Assembly: GCA_031260745.1 (NCBI GenBank)
Contig: JAISKY010000122.1
Coordinates: 1 to 8,705, forward strand
Length of the DNA: 8,705 bases
Source of the DNA: Oscillospiraceae bacterium
Lineage (GTDB): Bacteria; Bacillota; Clostridia; Oscillospirales; Oscillospiraceae
Direction of reading: 5' to 3'
Made by a program: the position numbers and the translations under genes. Every line of letters starts with the position of its first letter. The first letter of the stretch is position 1. Shown here piece by piece: positions 1 through 5,289 of this stretch. Below the pieces are notes generated by a model, which was not told the origin of the DNA, made no database searches, and saw nothing but the letters and a program-made list of their open reading frames with translations.

Positions 1-566
1 ATCTCCGCGTCCATTGTTAGTGATTTCGGCTGCGAGAACTCACCGAGTATAAATCCGGTCAGCCACCAGTGCCTGTCGCTCCGACTTAGCAGCGTACGCC
101 CTCTTTTACGGAGCGTGAACGACATCGGCATCATCTCTGCGTCAGGGATTGCCTCGTAAAATGTGCCTGTAAAATCCGGCGAGCTAATATCTTCGCGTTC
201 CGTTCGGTAAATGCCGATTTCGGCGCCGGTAGTGATTCCGTACTGACCTTTCCAAAACTCGATAAGCCAGCGTTTTCCGTCGTAGGTGAACTCAATTGGC
301 TCCGCGTCGGTTATCATATAAAGCTCGCGGCAGCCCTCGTCGTAAAGTTTGCAATAACCGCACTCCCGCTGCCAGCAGTTGCGCAGTGAGTAAAAATAAT
401 CTCCGTCTCTCTCGTACGCGAATCCGGCGTCGTCTAACAACGCGTTAAGTTGGTCGTGCTGAACCTGCTTATCCGCGGTAGGTTTGAACTTTTCTCCGGT
501 AACGCGAAAGAAAATAAGACCCAAAGCCGTTAAAATCAGTATTATGACCGCAATGATAATTATCAT
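1..566 (-). CDS. DUF4474 domain membrane-anchored protein (C-terminus cut by window edge)
   Basis: The reading frame starts at the ATG at 566-564 and stays open for 188 codons to the window edge, so the C-terminus is missing. Residues 1-20 are almost all Ile, Leu, Val, Ala and Phe, giving an uncleaved signal anchor; the rest is probably outside the membrane. From about residue 38 it matches my memory of the DUF4474 family: a GFAY motif (48-51), WQRxxGYCxLYDE (65-77), W100-LIEFWKGQYG-TTG-EIGIY120 and HWWLTGF near residue 170. The function of this family is unknown. Four cysteines (C64, C69, C72, C79) cluster in 16 residues. An AAAGGAG site lies 12 nt before the ATG; an ATG 24 nt further upstream is out of frame. 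It lies downstream of ytaF on the same strand across 188 bp with no evident terminator, so it may be co-transcribed. The family call rests on motif memory, not on a search. Confidence 0.82.
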   Translation of the reverse strand, partial: MIIIIAVIILILTALGLIFFRVTGEKFKPTADKQVQHDQLNALLDDAGFAYERDGDYFYSLRNCWQRECGYCKLYDEGCRELYMITDAEPIEFTYDGKRWLIEFWKGQYGITTGAEIGIYRTEREDISSPDFTGTFYEAIPDAEMMPMSFTLRKRGRTLLSRSDRHWWLTGFILGEFSQPKSLTMDAE

Positions 567-754
567 AGTTCGGACGGGCTCCTTTCATCAATAGGCTTTC
601 CCGCGAACCGCGCGGCCCAAATCCGCGCGTATACGGTTGCGGGAGCGCACTACATCTTATTTCGGTAAACGCCAAAGTGTGCCGTACGAACTATGCCGAG
701 TCCGCCGCGATTGCGTCGGATAATGACATACTTAGCCGCTGCGTAAGCAAAACG
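567..754. other. Intergenic gap between ytaF and the DUF4474 gene
   Basis: This gap holds the DUF4474 ribosome binding site (complement of 579-585) and little else that I can support. Short dyads such as TCCG...CGGA near 701-720 have no T-tract and are not convincing terminators. I found no clear minus-strand promoter; the -35-like and -10-like words present are badly spaced. Read-through from ytaF is the simplest explanation for how the DUF4474 gene is transcribed. Confidence 0.4.
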
Positions 755-1402
755 TCAAAAAAACGCTCTGACTGCCGCCAACAAAATCAATAGTGAGCCG
801 GAGATAATCGTTCCGGCTTTTCCGTTTATGTTAAAGCGGCCGGAGATTTTACCGCCCGAAAAATACCCCGCCGACAGGAATACTAATTGGCATATTACTA
901 CAAATAACGGTATTAGGCTCGCGCTTATGCCGCTCATTGAGCTTCCCAAGCCCGCTCCGAACGAGTCCACCGATAGCGCGGCGCCGAGGTACAAAGCCTC
1001 GACCGGGTCTATACTTTTTGAGCTGTCCATATCTCCGTCCTCGGGGTTGCGGATTATTTTAATTGTGATTCCGAACGACTTGATTGCCAGTTTCAGGATT
1101 GTCCCGGTTTTGACAGGTTTGACTTCGGAGCCGCTGTTTTTGCGTATGCCCTCGAACAGCATAAATCCGCCTAACGCCGCGAGGAAAAATATTCCCGCAT
1201 ACTTCGCAATCCCGGCGGGGAGAAATCCGGAGATTATACTGCCGAACCAAATAGCGGCGGCGGTAAATACCGCGGATACCAGTCCGATTATCAGCTTCGC
1301 GGGAGCGGGAACGCTTATGCCGCGCATACCGTAGCTCGCGCCTATCAGCAGAGAGTCAAGACTAAGCGCGGACGCGAGAACAAGCGCGAGTACAACGTCC
1401 AT
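755..1402 (-). CDS. ytaF: YtaF-type sporulation membrane protein, MntP-like cation transporter family
   Basis: This 215-residue integral membrane protein has two homologous halves of about three helices each. Each half carries the MntP-family signature with a membrane Asp: ALSLDS (12-17, D16) and ALSVDS (142-147, D146), each followed by small Gly/Ser-rich residues. The basic linker between the halves (about 88-135) should be cytoplasmic by the positive-inside rule. It ends in the NPEDGD stretch typical of YtaF rather than true MntP, whose linker is shorter. MntP exports Mn2+. YtaF is named for sporulation expression in Bacillus, and its substrate is not established. Residues D124-E135 fit an EF-hand loop (D1, D3, S5, S7, I8, D9, E12). 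The start is supported by GGAGGAA at the complement of 1407-1413 and a promoter just upstream. It is transcribed divergently from a Ca2+-ATPase, which fits a role in divalent-cation handling (inference). Confidence 0.88.
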   Translation of the reverse strand: MDVVLALVLASALSLDSLLIGASYGMRGISVPAPAKLIIGLVSAVFTAAAIWFGSIISGFLPAGIAKYAGIFFLAALGGFMLFEGIRKNSGSEVKPVKTGTILKLAIKSFGITIKIIRNPEDGDMDSSKSIDPVEALYLGAALSVDSFGAGLGSSMSGISASLIPLFVVICQLVFLSAGYFSGGKISGRFNINGKAGTIISGSLLILLAAVRAFF

Positions 1403-1432
1403 ATTGTTCCTCCGAAATCAACACATTGCTAC

Positions 1433-1461
1433 ATTATATGCGTAGACCGCGGCATTGTGAA
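1433..1461 (-). promoter_or_regulatory. ytaF promoter (sigma-70/A type)
   Basis: On the minus strand, TTCACA (complement of 1456-1461) and a perfect TATAAT (complement of 1433-1438) are separated by exactly 17 bp. Initiation would fall near 1426, giving a leader of about 24 nt with the GGAGGAA site inside it. Such a short leader leaves no room for a Mn2+ riboswitch. A housekeeping-type promoter is notable for a gene named after sporulation. Confidence 0.75.
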
Positions 1462-1489
1462 CGCTGTCATAAACGCGGACAGCCCGGCA

Positions 1490-1495
1490 TATTAA
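1490..1495 (+). promoter_or_regulatory. Possible -10 element for the Ca2+-ATPase gene
   Basis: TATTAA is the only reasonable -10 word between the ytaF promoter and the ATPase ribosome binding site. No good -35 sits 16-18 bp upstream (the candidates resemble TCATAA), so the assignment is weak. If it is used, transcription begins near 1502, directly at the foot of the hairpin at 1503-1529. Confidence 0.3.
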
Positions 1496-1502
1496 TTTCA
1501 AG

Positions 1503-1529
1503 AGCCGCCGTCCCGCGCGGTCGGCGGCT
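1503..1529 (+). promoter_or_regulatory. GC-rich leader hairpin upstream of the Ca2+-ATPase
   Basis: AGCCGCCG (1503-1510) pairs perfectly with CGGCGGCT (1522-1529) around an 11-nt loop that itself contains the palindrome CCGCGCGG. No T-tract follows on either strand, so it is not a standard intrinsic terminator. It ends 11 nt before the AAAGGA ribosome binding site, so it could shield the 5' end of the mRNA or influence translation. It does not match the yybP-ykoY Mn2+ riboswitch as I know it. Confidence 0.5.
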
Positions 1530-1540
1530 TAGCACACTTG

Positions 1541-1546
1541 AAAGGA
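1541..1546 (+). promoter_or_regulatory. Ribosome binding site that decides the ATPase start
   Basis: AAAGGA lies 12 nt before the ATG at 1559. The frame could open earlier at a TTG at 1538, but nothing resembling a ribosome binding site precedes that codon, and a TTG start would put this AAAGGA inside the coding sequence. The ATG also gives the MEWHS-type N-terminus usual for this ATPase family. Confidence 0.65.
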
Positions 1547-1558
1547 ACGGGTTTACTT

Positions 1559-4210
1559 ATGGAATGGCACTCAAGAAGCGCGGCCGCCGTTATGGACGAG
1601 CTTAAAGTATCGCCCTCTCGCGGACTTGACGAGCGCGAGGCGGCGAATCGGCTGGAGGAATACGGCTCTAATGTTTTGCGGAAAGAAAAGAAAAAGAGTT
1701 TGATTCTGGTTTTCTTCGAGCAGTTTTCCGATTTTATGGTTCTGATTTTGCTTGGAGCGGCGGCGGTCAGCTTTATTATCTCCGTCCTGAACGGCGACGC
1801 GGATTTCGTTGACCCGATTATCATTTTAGCAATCGTTATCGTTAACGCTATAATCGGAGTTTCCCACGAAAGCCGCGCTGGAGCGGCGATTGAGGCGTTG
1901 ATGAAAATGACCGCTCCCGAAACGACGGTCATTCGCGGCGGCAGAAAAATTCGGATAGCCGCGGCGGAGGTCGTGCCGGGCGATATACTGTCGCTCGAAA
2001 GCGGCGACCTCGTTCCGGCGGACGCGAGGCTAATCAGCGACTCGTCGCTGAAAGCGGAGGAATCCAGCCTTACCGGGGAATCGCTCCCGTCGGAGAAAAG
2101 CGCGTCGGTTATACTTCCGGAGAACTTGCCAATCGGAGAACGTAAAAATATGCTGTTCGCCGCAAGCGTAATCACAAGCGGTCACGGAATCGCCGTAGTT
2201 ACCGCAACTGGTATGAACACTCAGGTAGGACATATCGCGGGTATGCTTAACAGCGGCGAGGAACCGATGACGCCGTTGCAAAACCGGCTCGCGAACACCG
2301 GAAAAGTGCTGGGTATCGGAGCGTTGGCGATATGCGCGTTAATCTTCCTGTTGGGGATATTTCAGCAACGCAACCCGCTTGAAATGTTCCTGATTTCAGT
2401 AAGCCTCGCGGTAGCGGCGATACCGGAGGGACTTCCGGCGATTGTGACAATCGTACTCGCGGCGGGAGTTTCCGCGATGGCGGGTAAAAACGCGATAATC
2501 CGAAAACTTCCTGCGGTGGAAACTTTGGGAAGCGCGACCGTGATTTGCTCCGACAAGACCGGAACTTTGACGCAAAATAAAATGAGCGTCACGGAAATTC
2601 GCGGAATGTCCGGAACGCTTAACAAATCGGGCGGCGAAGCCGCCGCAATTCTCTCGCTTACCGCTTTGTGCAATAACAGCTCTATATCACAGGAATCAGG
2701 CGGTTACTCCGGCGACCCTACCGAAACGGCATTGATAACGGCGGCGGCGGACGCGGGCATAAACCGCAAAACGCTTACCGACAGTTTCCCCAGGGTTGAC
2801 GAACTGCCGTTCGAGTCCTCCCGTAAACTTATGAGTACCCTGCACCGAAAAGACGGCGGATACAGGGTAATCACTAAAGGCGCGCCCGATGTTTTGCTCA
2901 ACGTCTGCTCTATGGCGGAGGTAAACGGCAAACCCGTACCTCTGACAGACGAGCTTCGCCGCAATATAAACTCAATGAACTCGGATATGGCGTCTAACGC
3001 GCTAAGGGTTTTAGGCGCTGCCTACAAAGACGAGTCCGCGCGAATCCCCAAAGACGATTTCGAGCGCAATCTTGTGTTCAAAGGGCTTGTCGGTATGATT
3101 GACCCTCCGCGCGAAGAAGCGAAAGCCGCCGTTGAGCTATGTAAACGCGCCGGAATCAAAGCGGTTATGATTACGGGCGACCACGTTCTGACCGCTACGG
3201 CGATTGCCAAACAATTGGGCATACTTTGCGCCGGAGATAAAAGCGTTAGCGGCGCGGAGCTTGACAAAATGGACAAGCGTGAGCTTGAAAAGAACATTTT
3301 CAGCTATTCCGTATTCGCGAGAGTTTCGCCGGAGCATAAAGTTCGGATTGTCAGAGCGTTTCAGGCTCGCGGCGCCGTAGCCGCGATGACAGGCGACGGA
3401 GTAAACGACGCTCCCGCGCTTAAAATCGCCGACATCGGCTGCGCTATGGGAATCTCCGGCACCGACGTCGCGAAAGGCGCGGCGGATATGGTGCTTACCG
3501 ACGACAACTTCGCTACTATCGTAGAAGCTGTTCGCCACGGCAGAGGAATCTACGCGAACATCAAAAAAGCGGCTCACTTCCTGTTGTCAAGCAATACCGG
3601 TGAGATACTTACGATTTTCGCGGCGTTCCTAATGGGGTTGCCGTCGCCGCTGTTACCGATACAGTTACTGTGGGTAAATCTGGTGACTGATTCGTTCCCC
3701 GCGCTGGCGTTAGGCGCGGAAAAAGCGGACGACGACATAATGGAGCAACCTCCGATAAGCCCTAAAAAAAGCCTGTTCGCGGACGGACTGGCATTGGCGA
3801 TTATCACCGAGGGTCTTATGATAGGCTCACTCGCGCTGTTGGCGTTCAGTATAGGCAGAGCGTTTTTCGGAGTGGGCGGCGACGTTTCAGTCGCGAGGAC
3901 TATGGCGTTCTCCGTGCTTAGTCTTTCTCAGCTTGTCCACGCGTTTAACGCGCGAAGCGGCAAATCGGTATTCAAAATCGGTCTGACCTCAAACTCAAAA
4001 ATGACGTGGTCGTTTGCGCTGTGCCTTGTAATGCAGCTTGCGGTAGTAATGGTTCCGCCGTTCGCGGCAATATTCAAGGTCGTCCCGCTGAATATACCGC
4101 AGTGGCTGACAGTCGCGGCTCTGTCGCTTATGCCGCTTCCGCTGATTGAGCTTCAAAAGTCCGTAACAAACCGCGATAGGCGGCGTGACGCCGTACCGAC
4201 GCGAGCTTAA
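1559..4210 (+). CDS. P2-type Ca2+-translocating ATPase (calcium exporter)
   Basis: This 883-residue protein is a full-length P2-type ATPase with ten expected helices; it should pump Ca2+ out of the cytoplasm at the cost of ATP. Visible landmarks in order: the actuator TGES (172-175), the helix-4 ion site AAIPEGLP with E290, the phosphorylated Asp in DKTGTLT (D332), the nucleotide-domain KGAPD (440-444), MITGD, the hinge TGDGVND (611-617), helix 5 SSNTGE (N679, E682) and helix 6 NLVTD (N707, T710, D711). These ion-site residues match those of SERCA. In helix 8 the Glu that SERCA uses for its first Ca2+ aligns with Q791, as in plasma-membrane Ca2+ pumps, which suggests one Ca2+ per cycle. The ATG at 1559 is chosen over the upstream TTG. 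The gene is divergent from ytaF and ends 11 bp from convergent mop with no terminator. A Mn2+-transporting relative cannot be excluded, but the residues favour Ca2+. Confidence 0.93.
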   Translation: MEWHSRSAAAVMDELKVSPSRGLDEREAANRLEEYGSNVLRKEKKKSLILVFFEQFSDFMVLILLGAAAVSFIISVLNGDADFVDPIIILAIVIVNAIIGVSHESRAGAAIEALMKMTAPETTVIRGGRKIRIAAAEVVPGDILSLESGDLVPADARLISDSSLKAEESSLTGESLPSEKSASVILPENLPIGERKNMLFAASVITSGHGIAVVTATGMNTQVGHIAGMLNSGEEPMTPLQNRLANTGKVLGIGALAICALIFLLGIFQQRNPLEMFLISVSLAVAAIPEGLPAIVTIVLAAGVSAMAGKNAIIRKLPAVETLGSATVICSDKTGTLTQNKMSVTEIRGMSGTLNKSGGEAAAILSLTALCNNSSISQESGGYSGDPTETALITAAADAGINRKTLTDSFPRVDELPFESSRKLMSTLHRKDGGYRVITKGAPDVLLNVCSMAEVNGKPVPLTDELRRNINSMNSDMASNALRVLGAAYKDESARIPKDDFERNLVFKGLVGMIDPPREEAKAAVELCKRAGIKAVMITGDHVLTATAIAKQLGILCAGDKSVSGAELDKMDKRELEKNIFSYSVFARVSPEHKVRIVRAFQARGAVAAMTGDGVNDAPALKIADIGCAMGISGTDVAKGAADMVLTDDNFATIVEAVRHGRGIYANIKKAAHFLLSSNTGEILTIFAAFLMGLPSPLLPIQLLWVNLVTDSFPALALGAEKADDDIMEQPPISPKKSLFADGLALAIITEGLMIGSLALLAFSIGRAFFGVGGDVSVARTMAFSVLSLSQLVHAFNARSGKSVFKIGLTSNSKMTWSFALCLVMQLAVVMVPPFAAIFKVVPLNIPQWLTVAALSLMPLPLIELQKSVTNRDRRRDAVPTRA

Positions 4211-4221
4211 TAACGCGGCCG

Positions 4222-4434
4222 CTACTCGCCGATACCAATCATAACGGCTGACGCTTTGATTATAGCGTAGGCTTCTCCTCCGACTTTCAGGTTAAGCTCT
4301 TTGATTGCCTCCATTGTAATAGACGAAGTAACGCTGTTCCCGCCGCCGATGTCAAGCGTCACAATGCCGTTAACCGCGCCGTCGGTTATTGAGGTAATCC
4401 GTCCCCTAAGTTGATTTCTCGCGCTGATTATCAT
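4222..4434 (-). CDS. mop: Molybdopterin/molybdate-binding protein Mop (single TOBE domain)
   Basis: This 70-residue protein consists of one TOBE/Mop domain, the usual size for a molbindin. It opens with the family signature ISARNQLRG (3-11) and ends with the VGGEAYAIIKASAVMIG strand pattern that forms the oxyanion-binding interface in Mop oligomers. Molbindins are small cytoplasmic proteins that bind molybdate (or tungstate) and act as a store or buffer. No mod transporter gene is next to it here, so it stands alone. The start is supported by AAAGGAG at the complement of 4444-4450, 9 nt away, and a good promoter upstream. The stop faces the Ca2+-ATPase stop across 11 bp, with no hairpin/T-tract terminator between them. 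Confidence 0.9.
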   Translation of the reverse strand: MIISARNQLRGRITSITDGAVNGIVTLDIGGGNSVTSSITMEAIKELNLKVGGEAYAIIKASAVMIGIGE

Positions 4435-4479
4435 ATTTTTTCGCTCCTTTAGCTTTGATTATGTGAATACTCACTAAGT

Positions 4480-4507
4480 ATATTATGCCATTATTCCGCC
4501 GTGTCAA
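4480..4507 (-). promoter_or_regulatory. mop promoter
   Basis: On the minus strand, a perfect TTGACA (complement of 4502-4507) is followed after 16 bp by TAATAT (complement of 4480-4485). Initiation would fall near 4473. The dyad ATACT-N5-AGTAT (4467-4481) overlaps the -10 and start point and could be an operator, though it is short. The promoter starts just after the strong terminator at 4524-4566, so mop is insulated from the upstream gene. Confidence 0.75.
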
Positions 4508-4523
4508 TTCGCGGTAAACGGCG

Positions 4524-4566
4524 AAAAAAGTGCTGTGTAAACGATTTGTTTACACAGCACTTTTTT
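4524..4566. terminator. Bidirectional intrinsic terminator
   Basis: A perfect 13-bp stem (4530-4542 with 4548-4560) around a GATTT loop is flanked by six A on the left and six T on the right, so the whole element is a 19-bp inverted repeat. Read on the minus strand it ends the split-barrel gene that stops at 4581. Read on the plus strand it is the first convincing terminator met by transcripts from the Ca2+-ATPase. Confidence 0.95.
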
Positions 4567-4580
4567 AGTTTCTCCGACGG

Positions 4581-4973
4581 TTAGAACTTCACAACTTTGG
4601 GTTCTCCGGCGAACGAGGAGAATGTCGCGGTCGCGTCTTTAAGGTAAAGTACCTCAATATTTCCGTCGCCGGGTTGATAACGGTCGGCGAGTGACGGATA
4701 GGCTTCAAGCAAAGACTTTTCCGCTTCAAGGTTGTTGTCGCTTACAAGAGTTGCGGCAATGCGAATCCACTGTCCGCCGTCGAACGCCCCAAGTTCAGCC
4801 TTGGGATTTGCCGCTAGTTGTTTGCTGACGGGTTTAACCTTGCCTGTCTGAATGTACAACTTGCCGTCATAGATGTGAGCCGTACCAAACGGGCGGACTC
4901 TGGGTTGGTCGCCCTCCGCTGTCGCAAGCCAGTATGTACCGGCTTTCTTCAAAAATTCATACGCTTCCTGCAT
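4581..4973 (-). CDS. Pyridoxamine 5'-phosphate oxidase family protein (FMN-binding split barrel)
   Basis: This 130-residue protein is the usual size for a minimal FMN-binding split barrel. Visible family features are the WLAT strand (15-18), PRVRPFG (24-30) followed by the YDGKLYIQT hairpin (35-43), GKxKPVSKQLxxNP (44-57), which normally contacts the FMN phosphate, and the W69-IRI strand. It lacks the length and C-terminal motifs of true PdxH, so B6 synthesis is unlikely. Relatives are small flavin reductases or nitroimidazole-resistance-like proteins, many of unknown substrate. It should be cytoplasmic and dimeric. An AGGAGGA site lies 8 nt before the ATG, with its own promoter at 5007-5035, and a strong terminator follows the stop, so it is a single-gene unit. 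Confidence 0.88.
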   Translation of the reverse strand: MQEAYEFLKKAGTYWLATAEGDQPRVRPFGTAHIYDGKLYIQTGKVKPVSKQLAANPKAELGAFDGGQWIRIAATLVSDNNLEAEKSLLEAYPSLADRYQPGDGNIEVLYLKDATATFSSFAGEPKVVKF

Positions 4974-5006
4974 TTTGAATGTCCTCCTAATTATAGTTTG
5001 TAGACC

Positions 5007-5035
5007 ATTTTACTATACTATAGCGGAAAAGTCAA
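5007..5035 (-). promoter_or_regulatory. Promoter of the split-barrel gene
   Basis: On the minus strand, TTGACT (complement of 5030-5035) is followed after 17 bp by TAAAAT (complement of 5007-5012). Initiation would fall near 5000, giving a leader of about 27 nt with the AGGAGGA site at the complement of 4982-4988. The words TATAGT (4992-4997) and ACTATA (5012-5017) form an inverted repeat around the start point, a possible but unproven operator. Confidence 0.7.
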
Positions 5036-5172
5036 TACATATTTTGATTATTTTTCAATATTTTTCAACTGAAGTACCAACGCGACAAAATACTGAAAAG
5101 ATATATACCTTTTATCTATTTTTGAAATATGCCGCTCAAAAGCGTAAACAATCCGATTGCGGGCGTTTCAAC

Positions 5173-5212
5173 AAAAATTTTTCTTGACAAACGCGAAACT
5201 ATGTGCTATAAT
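5173..5212 (+). promoter_or_regulatory. glnN promoter, near-perfect consensus with AT tract and extended -10
   Basis: TTGACA (5184-5189) and TATAAT (5207-5212) are both perfect and are spaced by 17 bp. The spacer ends in TGC, so the -10 is of the extended TGn type. AAAAATTTTT (5173-5182), directly upstream of the -35, resembles an UP element. Initiation is expected near 5219, leaving a leader of about 70 nt. Such a promoter should be strong without an activator, so any nitrogen control would have to be by repression or after initiation. Confidence 0.9.
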
Positions 5213-5229
5213 ACGTCCGAAGTAGACGC

Positions 5230-5263
5230 AATGGCGCGGAAGGCTTAGCCTTTTCGCGTCATT
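5230..5263 (+). promoter_or_regulatory. glnN leader RNA hairpin
   Basis: The transcribed leader folds into 15 base pairs (5230-5244 with 5248-5263) around a UUA loop. There are two G-U pairs (5234/5259, 5239/5254) and one bulged U (5251). It starts about 11 nt from the predicted 5' end and finishes 13 nt before the GGAGG site. No U-tract follows, so it is not a terminator. It may protect the 5' end or bind a regulator. The loop does not look like an ANTAR target hexaloop. A five-codon frame (ATG at 5231, stop 5246-5248; MARKA) lies inside it without a good ribosome binding site. Confidence 0.65.
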
Positions 5264-5276
5264 AGTATTAATATAT

Positions 5277-5281
5277 GGAGG
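5277..5281 (+). promoter_or_regulatory. Ribosome binding site that decides the glnN start
   Basis: GGAGG lies 8 nt before the ATG at 5290. An in-frame ATG at 5275 overlaps this site itself and has no ribosome binding site of its own, so it is unlikely to be the start. Choosing 5290 removes five residues (MEDYS). Confidence 0.85.
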
Positions 5282-5289
5282 ATTACTCA

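Larger units (their letters stand above)
4974..5289. other. AT-rich divergent intergenic region
   Basis: This 316-bp gap between the split-barrel gene and glnN carries both of their promoters and is clearly AT-richer than the rest of the window. Besides the promoters it holds two exact tandem copies of TATTTTTCAA (5049-5068), a small dyad CAATC-C-GATTG (5149-5159), and the glnN leader hairpin. A 70-codon plus-strand frame at 4975-5187 overlaps the minus promoter, lacks a ribosome binding site and has low-complexity composition, so I do not call it a gene. I saw no GlnR-type TGTNA-N7-TNACA box. Confidence 0.6.

Noticed and set aside
828..1334. 168-codon plus-strand frame opposite ytaF
   Set aside because: It is fully antisense to a well-supported membrane protein gene, has no ribosome binding site, and has no recognisable domain.
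1403..1537. Mn2+ (yybP-ykoY) riboswitch in the ytaF/ATPase gap
   Set aside because: The ytaF leader is only about 24 nt, and the ATPase leader holds one simple hairpin without the conserved riboswitch core.
1538..1558. TTG start extending the Ca2+-ATPase by seven residues
   Set aside because: No ribosome binding site precedes it, and the AAAGGA site would then lie inside the coding sequence. The ATG at 1559 gives the usual family N-terminus.
1498..2175. 225-codon minus-strand frame opposite the start of the Ca2+-ATPase
   Set aside because: It is antisense to a gene with intact family motifs, and its Ser/Ala/Ile-rich composition is typical of a shadow frame.
3137..3577. 146-codon minus-strand frame inside the Ca2+-ATPase
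   Set aside because: It lies opposite the conserved hinge region (TGDGVND), so the coding signal belongs to the plus strand.
4215..4222. GCGGCCGC palindrome between the ATPase and mop, also present at 1580-1587
   Set aside because: An 8-bp GC palindrome is expected by chance in this composition, and neither copy is followed by a T-tract.
5036..5183. GlnR-type box for nitrogen control of glnN
   Set aside because: I looked for TGTNA-N7-TNACA and its near variants on both strands and found none.
4975..5187. 70-codon plus-strand frame in the AT-rich gap
   Set aside because: It starts within the ribosome binding region of the minus-strand gene, overlaps its promoter, has no ribosome binding site, and runs into the glnN promoter.
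5275..5289. Upstream in-frame ATG for glnN
   Set aside because: It overlaps the GGAGG site that serves the ATG at 5290 and has none of its own.
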